Assembly (NCBI GenBank): GCA_902806355.1
Contig: CADCWI010000019.1
Span: 1-9,155 of the forward strand
Origin: an uncultured Thermomicrobiales bacterium
Lineage (GTDB): Bacteria > Chloroflexota > Chloroflexia > Thermomicrobiales > UBA6265
Direction: 5' to 3'
Length of the DNA: 9,155 nt
Made by a program: the position numbers and the translations under genes. The notes beneath the pieces are model-generated. The model saw only the letters and a list, made by a program, of their open reading frames with translations. It had not been told where the DNA came from and ran no database searches. Position 1 is the first letter of the stretch. Every line of letters begins with the position of its first letter. Positions 1 through 6,251 of the stretch are shown in pieces.

Positions 1-209
1 TCGACGTTCACCCCGGTCGGTGTAGACGACCGTGAAAAGCTGCGACTCCACCACGCCTATCGCCTTGCTTCGCTACTCGCCATGCTCAGCTTGCTACTCT
101 CCATGTCGATGAAATGGGGATCGTCGAAAACTCTGGCTGCGGCAGCAAAACTGATCCCGTGTTGCGCAAGATTGGACTCGTTCTTGTTCGGATCCCACTC
201 GAACTGCAT
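1..209 (-). pseudogene. brnT: BrnT-family toxin, frameshifted and cut by the window edge
   Basis: The reading starts at ATG 209 with an AAGG ribosome site 7 nt upstream (217-220) and gives MQFEWDPNKNESNLAQHGIS, then FDDPHFIDMESS. This is the N-terminal signature of BrnT ribonuclease toxins (FEWD..K...N..KHG..F..A..VFDD). That frame stops at TAG 57-59. A frame offset by one nucleotide continues from about 72 to position 1 as KAIGVVESQLFTVVYTDRGE, the conserved second half of the family, so one indel near 60-80 splits the gene. BrnT is an RNase toxin normally neutralised and autoregulated by BrnA, encoded directly downstream; that position lies outside the window. As it stands the toxin should be a 50-residue truncated product, probably inactive. 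A sequencing error cannot be excluded. Family recognition is by motif memory only. Confidence 0.8.
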
Positions 210-244
210 CAATCTACCTTGAAGTCGAACTACTGCTCTGCCTT

Positions 245-253
245 AGTATATCA
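245..253 (-). promoter_or_regulatory. Extended -10 promoter element of the BrnT gene
   Basis: On the minus strand the sequence TGATATACT (253 down to 245) is an extended -10 box (TGnTATACT), 35 nt before the ATG at 209. No convincing -35 box is seen, which is tolerable for an extended -10 promoter. A 7-bp direct repeat CCTGATT (262-268 and 281-287) lies just upstream and could be an operator, but it is too short to insist on. Confidence 0.45.
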
Positions 254-296
254 AAGGTTGCCCTGATTTCGGTCGTTTCCCCTGATTCGCGATAAT

Positions 297-389
297 GTGG
301 CTAGATTCGGTCGCGCGGACCAGATCGTGATCCTGGCCGAGGGGCGGGTCGACGCGAAGGGAACGCTCCAGCATCAGCTCGCGACCTCG
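297..389 (+). pseudogene. C-terminal remnant of an ABC transporter ATPase
   Basis: The frame gives ARFGRADQIVILAEGRVDAK followed by GTLQHQLATS. This fits the stretch after the H-loop of ABC ATPases (ADRIVVLDDGRVVEQGT..ELLA), where the conserved GRV and GT turn end the nucleotide-binding domain. Nothing of Walker A, the signature motif or Walker B is present: only about 30 residues remain, with no credible gene start (GTG 297 has no ribosome site). After 389 the frame is no longer ABC-like, because it runs into the tail of an oxidoreductase remnant on the other strand. The match is short, so chance similarity remains possible. Confidence 0.5.
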
Positions 390-628
390 AGCCGGCCGTC
401 GGACAGGACATCAAGGATAGCCACCACCTGGGCGATGAGCGCGCGGGGTAGCGGCGATCGTTCTGCCACACCAGCGTGTCGATCCAAAGCGTCGTGGTGG
501 CCTCCGCCGCAATCGCCAGCTGGGCACCAAACAAATCCGGCATGAGCAGGATGTCACCCGAGGGTCTCGGCCCTGCGTGCCCGCGCGATCTGGGCTCCAG
601 ACCGGAACGCCCGCCGCGCACCGGTCAC
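374..628 (-). pseudogene. Luciferase-like (LLM class, F420-type) oxidoreductase remnant, two frameshifts and truncated
   Basis: The original start appears to be GTG 628, with a GGGGAG ribosome site (641-636) 7 nt upstream. It reads VTGARRAFRSGAQ and then ARARRAETLG, stopping at TGA 554-556. A shifted frame continues as DILLMPDLFGAQ and ATTTLWIDTLVWQNDRRYP (555 to about 445). After two extra bases (443-444) a third frame gives ALIAQVVAILDVLSDGRLE and stops at TGA 374-376. Joined, these match the first third of LLM-class flavin/F420-dependent oxidoreductases (LGY..LLMPDHFG.QLA; TTLRIGTLV..NDFRHP; LDVLSGGRLELG). The family is about 300 residues; the C-terminal two thirds are missing and residues are lost between FRSGAQ and ARARRAE. 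It lies 41 nt behind the folate/methionine gene on the same strand, so it was probably co-transcribed with it. Confidence 0.75.
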
Positions 629-632
629 GTTA

Positions 633-651
633 TCGCTCCCCAGGGGATCGA
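633..651 (-). other. Short inverted repeat between the methyltransferase gene and the oxidoreductase remnant
   Basis: Positions 633-651 form an 8-bp stem with one mismatch around a 3-nt loop (TCG.TCCC / GGGA.CGA). There is no following T run on the minus strand, so it is a poor intrinsic terminator. It overlaps the GGGGAG ribosome site of the oxidoreductase remnant and could once have masked it. Confidence 0.25.
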
Positions 652-669
652 AGGAAGGCCGATCGCCGG

Positions 670-2601
670 CTATTCAGTCGCGGCGGCAGTCAAGACCCTG
701 GTACCGTCTGACACCTGGCGGATAATCTCCACGGCCGAGTCGTACTGCCCCAGTGGCGGGATGATGTACGCGCCGGCCACCTGGTCGCGAACCGCCGAGA
801 TCGCTTCAATCGCGATCCTGATCCCTTCCTGGCGAGCGTCCGGCCCGTTCCCGGCGGCCTCCATCCGCGCCCTGATCTCATCCGGGATGCTCATCCCCGG
901 CACGTTCGCATGAAGGAACTCGGCGTTCTTGTGTGACGCCAGCGGTACCACGCCCATCAGGATCGGGATGCCGAGATCGCGGGTATCGGCCAGGAACCGC
1001 TCCATCGTCAACGGGTCGTAGACCGGCTGCGTCATCACGAAGTCCGCCCCGGCGTCCCGCTTCCGGAAGAGGCGGTCCAGCTCACGTGGATAATCCTGAG
1101 CGGCCGGTTCGGCCCCGGTCCCGCACACGAACTGCGTCGGGATCTTCATCTCTCGTCCAGCCGGGTCGATCCCGGCGTTCATGTTCGAGAGAATCCGCAG
1201 CATGCCGATGCTGTCCAGATCGTAGACCGCGGTGGCGTTCGGGAAATCACCCATCTTCGGTGGGTCGCCGGTGATCACGACCAGGTTGTGGACACCGAGC
1301 GCATGTGCCGCCAGCATGTTCGACACCAGACCGAGCACGTTGCGATCCCGGCAGCAGACGTGCAGGATCGTCTCGCAACCGACCGACTGCTGCACGATCG
1401 ACGCGAATGTCAGGTTGTCCATGCGTAGGCTGGCGCGGGCGCCGTCCGTCGTATTGATCACTGTCGACCCGCCATCGATCAGCTTCTGTGCCGCACGGAC
1501 CGCCCGGCTGTAATCCAGAGAGGGGGGAGGGTTAATCTCTACGCTGATAACGAATTCATGGCCGAGGCGAGCACCCAGCTTGCTTCGTTCGGCGATCGAC
1601 ACCTTTGCGGGAGGGGCCGTCTGTACCGGCACCTCGGCCGGAGCCGTCTCCCGCGCAACCGTGAACAGTCCCGTTGTGGAGGAGGGCGAAGACTGCTTGT
1701 TTCGCGCAAACCGGACTGCCCCGGACATCGCGCGGACATGATCGGGGGTCGTACCGCAGCAGCCCCCGACGACGCTCACACCCAGGTTCAGAAATCGCTT
1801 GGCATAGGTCGCGAACAGGTCCGTGCCTGACGAATACAGGAGCCGGCCCTCCACTTCGTGTGGCGCACCGATCGACGGTTGGGCCGACAGCGGCACATTC
1901 GGCACGGCCCGTTTCATCTCCTGGATGAACGGATACATGTCGGCCGGATCGAGCCCGCAATTCGCACCGACGATGTCCGCCCCCAGGTCACTGAGCGTCT
2001 GGGCGATCTGGCCCACGGGCATCCCGGCATCCGCCAGCGCGGCCGGAGTCAACCGCATCTGCGCGATTAGCGGCAGGTCGCCGGCGACATCGCGGGCCGC
2101 CTTGAGCGCGACCTTCAGCACCGCCTGCGTCTCGAACGACTCCAGGATCAGGAGATCGACGCCGGCATCGCGAAGGGCGCTGATCTGCTCGGCGTACGAA
2201 TCCAGCAACTCCTGTTCGGTGGACCCGGCCACATCCGGGTTCGCGATGTGGTTGCCGGCTTCCGCGACCGATCCCGCGACGAGCGCCTTGCCATCGGCGG
2301 CGGTCCTGGCGACATCGACACCCGCCTGGTTGATCGCGGCCGTTTCCTGTCGCAATCCGTGACGATCGAGACCGATCGGGTGGGCGCCGTACGTATTGGT
2401 CTGGAGCACGTTGGCGCCGGCCGCGATGTAGGCGGCGTGGATGGACTGGATCAGCTCCGGCCGGGAGACATTGAGCTCATCGAAGCACTGATTTGGGAGA
2501 ACCCCTTTGTTCGCGAGCTGCGATCCCATCGCGCCGTCGAACAGGAGCGGACCATCGTTGAGGATCGAAAGAAGGTTGCGCTTGACGAGGGTCGTTGCCA
2601 T
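670..2601 (-). CDS. Bifunctional homocysteine S-methyltransferase / 5,10-methylenetetrahydrofolate reductase
   Basis: Cytosolic enzyme of methionine and one-carbon metabolism, 643 residues. Residues about 10-300 form a homocysteine S-methyltransferase barrel: DGAMGSQL (22-29) at the start, and the zinc and homocysteine cysteines C215 (GANCG) and C281/C282 (GGCCGT). A Pro/Ala-rich linker (about 303-335) leads to a methylenetetrahydrofolate reductase barrel (about 340-635) with SVEINPPPS (353-361), ITGDPPKMGD (443-452), TQPVYD (524-529) and GAYIIPPLGQY (610-620). This order is that of the YitJ-type fusion: the reductase makes 5-methyltetrahydrofolate and the other half methylates homocysteine. 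No cobalamin-binding domain is present. An in-frame ATG at 2721 exists, but ATG 2601 has an AGAGGA ribosome site 6 nt upstream and starts where the family does, so it is preferred. All key motifs are intact. No methionine-type riboswitch is recognisable in the leader. Confidence 0.93.
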   Translation of the reverse strand: MATTLVKRNLLSILNDGPLLFDGAMGSQLANKGVLPNQCFDELNVSRPELIQSIHAAYIAAGANVLQTNTYGAHPIGLDRHGLRQETAAINQAGVDVARTAADGKALVAGSVAEAGNHIANPDVAGSTEQELLDSYAEQISALRDAGVDLLILESFETQAVLKVALKAARDVAGDLPLIAQMRLTPAALADAGMPVGQIAQTLSDLGADIVGANCGLDPADMYPFIQEMKRAVPNVPLSAQPSIGAPHEVEGRLLYSSGTDLFATYAKRFLNLGVSVVGGCCGTTPDHVRAMSGAVRFARNKQSSPSSTTGLFTVARETAPAEVPVQTAPPAKVSIAERSKLGARLGHEFVISVEINPPPSLDYSRAVRAAQKLIDGGSTVINTTDGARASLRMDNLTFASIVQQSVGCETILHVCCRDRNVLGLVSNMLAAHALGVHNLVVITGDPPKMGDFPNATAVYDLDSIGMLRILSNMNAGIDPAGREMKIPTQFVCGTGAEPAAQDYPRELDRLFRKRDAGADFVMTQPVYDPLTMERFLADTRDLGIPILMGVVPLASHKNAEFLHANVPGMSIPDEIRARMEAAGNGPDARQEGIRIAIEAISAVRDQVAGAYIIPPLGQYDSAVEIIRQVSDGTRVLTAAATE

Positions 2602-2717
2602 TGAGGTTCCTCTGGAAGTGCTTTCAACCCGCCCGGTGGACGAGTCACCATACCTGTCAAGGATAGCATCGCCGCCCTCCGCAGCCATTGACCAAATCGG
2701 GTGGTCGTTCCACCGAT

Positions 2718-3040
2718 TCACGATTCCTCGAAACCATGGCCCTTGAAGTTCAGCGTCTGGCTGTTTTCGTTGAGCACGCGGCGCAGATCGCCCGGAATTC
2801 CTTTCGGAATCTCGGCATCGATGTCGATCGTGACCCGGACGCGACCATCCCGGATCGCCGCCGGGTGCCGACGGATCTTCGCTAGCTGGGTCGCCATGTT
2901 CGGAAGGGGTATCTCTCCCTCGTCAACCCGTTTTCCGGGCAGGACATCTGCCGTATCGTCACGGAAGGGCACGATGTGGAACGGCCAGCGTTCTTCTTCC
3001 GCAGCTTGGTAGAACCGTCACGGTCGACCCGGAATCGCGA
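2718..3040 (-). pseudogene. C-terminal remnant of a DUF499-like ATPase, frameshifted
   Basis: The minus strand reads SRFRVDRDG (3040-3014), shifts by one nucleotide, and continues as FYQAAEEERWPFHIVPFRDD to a stop at 2718-2720. The last 40 residues, including VRVTIDIDAEIPKGIPGD and ENSQTLNFKGHGFEES, match my recollection of the C-terminus of DUF499 proteins (VTLEIEAEIP.GVP..VVRTVTENSRTLKF..HGFEEE). Those are large proteins, often near 1000 residues, found beside DUF1156 methylases in defence-associated operons. Only the end is left here. The frame before the shift stays open upstream to about 3235, reading RDVILGLPDERRSALTLAS, which I cannot place. The missing N-terminal part would lie where the creatininase gene now is, so a rearrangement breakpoint near 3040-3237 is inferred. 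The 84-residue ORF 2718-2972 alone could be called a hypothetical gene, but it lacks a good start. Confidence 0.55.
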
Positions 3041-3224
3041 TTGCTCCGTGTCGCTCGCCGTTTTCTGTGCAGATCCGGCAACCGGCGCGGAGCTCGCCGG
3101 GAGTTCAGTCCTGTGGTGACTATGCAATCCGCTGGCAAACCTGCCGCACGATATGGACGCCAGCGTCAAGGCCGAGCGCCTCTCGTCCGGCAGACCGAGG
3201 ATGACGTCACGGAGCATCGGCAAT

Positions 3225-3232
3225 GGGAGGAG
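3225..3232 (+). promoter_or_regulatory. Ribosome binding site of the creatininase gene
   Basis: GGGAGGAG lies 5 nt before ATG 3238. It overlaps the alternative in-frame ATG at 3223, which decides the start in favour of 3238. Confidence 0.8.
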
Positions 3233-3237
3233 CACAC

Positions 3238-4038
3238 ATGAGCGAGGTGCGATGGCACAAGCTGTTACGGGGTGACATCGCCGAGGCCGCCGTCGACGGC
3301 GCGGTGCCGCTGCTGCCGATCGGCGCGATCGAGCAGCACGGCCCCCACTTGCCCCTGGACACGGACACCAATGCGGTGACGACCGTCGCGGTCAGGGCGG
3401 CCCGGCTTCTCGATGACACACGGGATCCCCGGGCGCTGGTGCTTCCGGAAATCCCGTGGGGGCTCTCTCCCTACTGGCTCGGCTTTCCCGGAACCCTCAC
3501 TCTGCGGCCCGAAACGATGCTCGCGCTGTTCCGGGACCTGGCTGCGAGCGTGTCCCATCATGGCTTCCACCAGGTCGTGATCGTGAACGGCCATGGCGGC
3601 AACGCCGGGCTCATCGCGGTGGCAGCGACCGCGATGGCTGACGCCGGGGTGCGCGCGGCGTCACTTTCCTACTGGAATCCGATCGCCACCGAGATGGCCG
3701 AGTGGTCCCTGCACGACGGAGGCGGCATCGGGCACGCCGGAGAGGTGGAGACATCGATCGCCAGCTACCTCCAGCCGGACCTGATCGGCGCCATGCCCGC
3801 TGCCGGTGCCTGCGCCCCACTCCAACAGCTCATTGCGGGACCGGAGACGCAGACAGGGTATCGTCCACCGGACCCGGAGAACGAATCCCCCACCGGTATC
3901 TATGGGTTCGCTCCGGGTGGTTCCGCCGAGCTCGGCGAACGCATCATCACGGCGGCATCGGAAAGGCTTGCCGCTTTTGTCCGCGCCTTTGCGGCATCGA
4001 GTGACAGGAACTTCAGCAGCGGGGAGACGCCCCGGTGA
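3238..4038 (+). CDS. Creatininase-family metal-dependent amidohydrolase
   Basis: Predicted cytosolic amidohydrolase, 266 residues, the normal length for the creatininase family (creatinine amidohydrolase, mycofactocin peptidase MftE and others). Family motifs are complete: IGAIEQHGPHLPLDTD (28-43) with the likely metal ligands E32, H34 and D43; GFPGTLTLRPET (82-93); VNGHGGN (116-122) with H119; and GHAGEVETS (165-173) with E169. True creatininase has a glutamate two residues after the NGH histidine, and here it is glycine, so creatinine itself is an unlikely substrate. No mycofactocin genes are nearby. ATG 3238 is chosen over 3223 because of its ribosome site. The stop overlaps the start of an M81 metallopeptidase remnant (GTGA), so the enzyme was once translated with that peptidase, suggesting a shared role in breaking down a peptide or amide. 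The specific substrate is unknown. Confidence 0.9.
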   Translation: MSEVRWHKLLRGDIAEAAVDGAVPLLPIGAIEQHGPHLPLDTDTNAVTTVAVRAARLLDDTRDPRALVLPEIPWGLSPYWLGFPGTLTLRPETMLALFRDLAASVSHHGFHQVVIVNGHGGNAGLIAVAATAMADAGVRAASLSYWNPIATEMAEWSLHDGGGIGHAGEVETSIASYLQPDLIGAMPAAGACAPLQQLIAGPETQTGYRPPDPENESPTGIYGFAPGGSAELGERIITAASERLAAFVRAFAASSDRNFSSGETPR

Positions 4039-4169
4039 GGTTCATCGCCGGCGGCATGCATGAGATCCATACATTCTCCACCGTCATTACCGTTGAAGTG
4101 AAGCCGACAACGCCACGCGTCCACCATGAATGCCCCCAAGAGCGCTCGCGGCCGTCGGCATCGGTCTAA
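4035..4169 (+). pseudogene. N-terminal remnant of an M81-family (MlrC-like) metallopeptidase
   Basis: GTG 4035 overlaps the creatininase stop by GTGA and opens a 44-codon frame beginning VRFIAGGMHEIHTFSTVIT. This matches the very start of M81 metallopeptidases (M.I.IGG..HETNTFSPV.TT), in which the His and Glu of HETNTF belong to the zinc site; here they are H9 and E10. Similarity ends after about 20 residues. The remaining codons are unrelated, and the stop at 4167-4169 lies within the end of the opposing HIT gene. The family is about 480-500 residues, so over 95 percent is gone. The likely history is a deletion, or insertion of the HIT/PAP2 block, between about 4095 and 4165. The match is short, but the start position and the overlap both support it. 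Confidence 0.6.
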
Positions 4170-4639
4170 CCGGCACTCGCTGACAAAGTTCCGAGATAGG
4201 CTCGGAGTTTTTCGGCATACGTGCGGCGCCCCTCCGCCGTGCTGCGTTCACGCCGCGTGACATACAGCTGGTCGTCCCGGTAACGTGGAAACACGTGCAC
4301 ATGGTAATGCCAGACGTCCTGCATCCCGCAAGGTTCATTGTGCTGGCGAGTCGAAACGCCATCACATCCGTACGTTGCCTTGAATGCCAGGGCGATGTCA
4401 CGGGAGACGCGTTGGATCGGCGTGCCCAAGTCCGGCGGCAGATCGTAGATATTCTCGTAGTGGACATTTGGAACGATCAGGACATGGCCGCGGTTGTTCG
4501 GCCACCATCCGGCGACCATGAACGCCGTCACGTCCGCGTCACGGTAAATCACATCCTCCTGGCTCGATACGCCAGTCTTCTCTCCTCGCACAAGACGGCA
4601 GAATGGACAGTCGTACTCCTCGGGAGCATGGTTGTACAT
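4166..4639 (-). CDS. HIT-family nucleotide hydrolase/transferase
   Basis: Small cytosolic protein of 157 residues. The histidine triad is H111-x-H113-x-H115 in VWHYHVHVFPRY; the middle His is the expected nucleophile on the nucleotide alpha-phosphate. An N-terminal CPFC (11-14) is the usual zinc-knuckle half of Hint/Fhit-like proteins, with H52 in NRGHVLIVP as a further conserved position. The stretch QHNEPCGMQDVWHYHV is typical of HIT proteins annotated as diadenosine tetraphosphate hydrolases or HIT domain proteins; the substrate cannot be settled from sequence. ATG 4639 has an AGGGAGG ribosome site 4 nt upstream (4644-4650). The C-terminal tail is rich in charged residues. The gene is divergent from the PAP2 gene across a 109-nt gap that holds a dyad. 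No damage is seen. Confidence 0.92.
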   Translation of the reverse strand: MYNHAPEEYDCPFCRLVRGEKTGVSSQEDVIYRDADVTAFMVAGWWPNNRGHVLIVPNVHYENIYDLPPDLGTPIQRVSRDIALAFKATYGCDGVSTRQHNEPCGMQDVWHYHVHVFPRYRDDQLYVTRRERSTAEGRRTYAEKLRAYLGTLSASAG

Positions 4640-4710
4640 TGGTCCTCCCTTGCTTCAATCCCTCTCTTCGTGATGTCTGGCGGCAAATCTCGTGCGTAGA
4701 ATGGTGCAAT

Positions 4711-4738
4711 GACGGGAACATGTCCTGCTCGTCCCGTC
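4711..4738. promoter_or_regulatory. Perfect inverted repeat between the divergent HIT and PAP2 genes
   Basis: GACGGGA (4711-4717) and TCCCGTC (4732-4738) are perfect inverted copies, extended by one more pair (T4710/A4739) to 8 bp with 14 nt between. Within the spacer, GGAACATGTCC (4715-4725) is itself nearly palindromic around ACATGT. Nested symmetry in a short divergent gap is what an operator for a dimeric repressor looks like, but no regulator is encoded nearby. A transcript hairpin in the PAP2 leader is the alternative. Confidence 0.4.
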
Positions 4739-4748
4739 AGGCTGTCGC

Positions 4749-5720
4749 ATGCGGTGTGCGACACTCGCATCCTGCACGCACATCGGCCCTGAGCGCCATT
4801 GGGATAGCCCCCTCGTGATCTCCAATGCTTTCCAACGCGCTCGCTCTCCCGATCTCCCCGGTCCAAAACCGGCCGGGATGCCAGTCCGTCTTCTCCTCGT
4901 CGTCGTCTTCTTCGCGGTCGCATTCACGATCGACGTGCTGTCCGGGCGACAGTACAGCCAGCTCCTCGGCGGAGCAGCCATCTTCGGATCGATCCTGACG
5001 CTGTTCCCGGCGATCCGCCCGAGTGTGATCGCCGCCAGCGTCTATGCCCTCACGTGGACCGCGTTCAATGTGGTCCGCGCTTTCGCCGACGACGCCAGGC
5101 TCGCGATCGGCGATCCTTCCTCCGTCAGCGATTTCGAGGGCTCACTGTTCGGCGGGACCCTGCCGACGATGGTGCTGCAGCGGCGCGCGTTCGATCCAGA
5201 ACAGATCCAGCCGCACGATATCGCCCTCGCGCTCGTCCATGCCTCGTTCTTCGTCGTCCCCTTCCTGATCGCGGCGATCGCATGGCGACGACACCGTCCA
5301 TTGTTCAACCGGTACCTTCTCGCGACGGCGATCTGCTTCGCGCTCAGCCTTGTTGCGTTCTTCGCATTGCCCACCGCGCCGCCGTGGATGAGCGATCCAG
5401 GCGACGTGACGCGGATTACCCACCACATCCTCCGGGGATCAGGTGAGACGACCGCGGACGTGGCGGTCTCGAGCGCGGCGTTCTGGTTCGAGCCGAACGA
5501 CCTGGCGGCGCTGCCATCGGTCCATGTCGCGATGGCCGTACTGGTCTTTCTCGTCGTCGGCAGGATGGCACGGAGGTGGGGCAGGTTGGTCGGCGCGTGC
5601 TATGCGCTGACGATGAGCGTATCAGTGGTCTACCTCGGCGAGCACTTCCTGCTCGATGTCATCTCGGGCTGGTTCGTCGCCCTCGTCGCCTGGTCCTTGT
5701 CCCGCCCGAAACGGTGGTAA
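4749..5720 (+). CDS. PAP2-superfamily integral membrane phosphatase/phosphotransferase
   Basis: Membrane protein of up to 323 residues with about six hydrophobic segments (roughly 46-63, 73-89, 92-108, 160-180, 188-206, 260-272 and 282-317). The PAP2 active-site blocks are present in order: PTAPPW (208-213), LPSVH (255-259) with H259, and YLGEHFLLD (295-303) with nucleophile H299 and D303. The spacing and the PTAPPWM block resemble the inositolphosphorylceramide-synthase-like PAP2_3 branch rather than plain undecaprenyl-pyrophosphate phosphatases. It probably acts on a lipid phosphate or phospholipid headgroup. The start is uncertain: ATG 4749, GTG 4815 and ATG 4878 are all in frame and none has a strong ribosome site. 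The first 40 residues are polar and unlike the family, so a start at 4815 or 4878 is quite possible. Confidence 0.85.
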   Translation: MRCATLASCTHIGPERHWDSPLVISNAFQRARSPDLPGPKPAGMPVRLLLVVVFFAVAFTIDVLSGRQYSQLLGGAAIFGSILTLFPAIRPSVIAASVYALTWTAFNVVRAFADDARLAIGDPSSVSDFEGSLFGGTLPTMVLQRRAFDPEQIQPHDIALALVHASFFVVPFLIAAIAWRRHRPLFNRYLLATAICFALSLVAFFALPTAPPWMSDPGDVTRITHHILRGSGETTADVAVSSAAFWFEPNDLAALPSVHVAMAVLVFLVVGRMARRWGRLVGACYALTMSVSVVYLGEHFLLDVISGWFVALVAWSLSRPKRW

Positions 5721-5722
5721 TC

Positions 5723-5818
5723 ATGAGACTGGAGAAAAGCGCGATCGTGACCGCCACCCAGGTCGCCTATCGGATCACGCGACATCGCGGGGTGATCCGC
5801 GGGCTCGACACAGTGTAG
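5723..5818 (+). CDS. Unrecognised 31-codon ORF just downstream of the PAP2 gene
   Basis: ATG 5723 follows the PAP2 stop by 2 nt and encodes MRLEKSAIVTATQVAYRITR and 11 further residues, ending at TAG 5816-5818. The spacing fits translational coupling, and the peptide is basic and well-formed, but no family is recognised. It may be the stump of a longer gene once co-transcribed with PAP2, a true small protein, or chance. No distinct ribosome site is seen beyond GGTGG about 8 nt upstream. Confidence 0.25.
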   Translation: MRLEKSAIVTATQVAYRITRHRGVIRGLDTV

Positions 5819-5820
5819 AT

Positions 5821-6112
5821 GTCCGCGTTCATGACGCTGCCGCGTGTTCTGAGTGCTCGCCCAAGCATGCCCGCCTTTGCGTTAAGCGATGTACCCGTAG
5901 TACTTACCCCTCGGTGCTATCTCTCTTCCATACCGAATATTCTGCAATGTCAGAGGGAAGTATTCTGCCACGTGACGTCGCGAATCGATCGAGGCTAACG
6001 AGTTCGAGTCCATGTTTTGCCAAGCGACCTTGGCTCCGCCCCGCTGGCCATGTCTACGGTCGTCTTTAGCTCACCAGATCCGCGCCAACTGGTGCCGCTT
6101 TTGCCGGCCCTA
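5821..6112. other. Gene-free stretch
   Basis: No ORF with family similarity or clear codon bias is seen on either strand. The base composition is more AT-rich than the neighbouring genes. An 8-bp direct repeat TATTCTGC occurs at 5938-5945 and 5961-5968, 23 nt apart (about two helical turns). A tRNA-like GTTCGAGTCC at about 6002-6011 has no supporting arms. Confidence 0.5.
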
Positions 6113-6141
6113 TTGACACGTCACTCAGTCACGAGTACCAT
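6113..6141 (+). promoter_or_regulatory. Sigma-70-type promoter for the isomerase-remnant/solute-binding-protein unit
   Basis: A perfect TTGACA (6113-6118) is followed by exactly 17 nt and TACCAT (6136-6141), which differs from TATAAT at two positions. Transcription should begin near 6148, leaving about 100 nt of leader before the AAAGGACAGG ribosome site and ATG 6252. It is the best promoter in the window and probably still drives the solute-binding-protein gene at 6720. Confidence 0.6.
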
Positions 6142-6251
6142 CCCGCCATCGCCCAATTGAAAAGATACGTTCATCGGTGAGGTTCGGCCTGTACACGCGC
6201 CCCGCCCACATGCGGGACCGTCTGATAGACGTAATCCAAAGGACAGGACAC

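Noticed and set aside
2602..2720. Possible SAM, SAH or cobalamin riboswitch before the methionine/folate gene
   Set aside because: The roughly 120-nt leader lacks the conserved cores of these riboswitches. A TTGACA is present at about 2655-2660 on the minus strand, but no matching -10 box follows.
2602..2721. Extension of the methyltransferase/reductase to ATG 2721
   Set aside because: The 40 extra residues are unlike the family, while ATG 2601 has a good ribosome site and begins where homologues begin.
3238..4038. MftE of a mycofactocin cluster
   Set aside because: The protein is in the right superfamily, but no mycofactocin precursor, radical SAM or glycosyltransferase gene is nearby, and the downstream overlap is with an M81 peptidase start.
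6002..6011. GTTCGAGTCC resembling a tRNA T-loop
   Set aside because: The flanking bases do not form the 5-bp T stem, and no acceptor, anticodon or D arm can be laid out around it.
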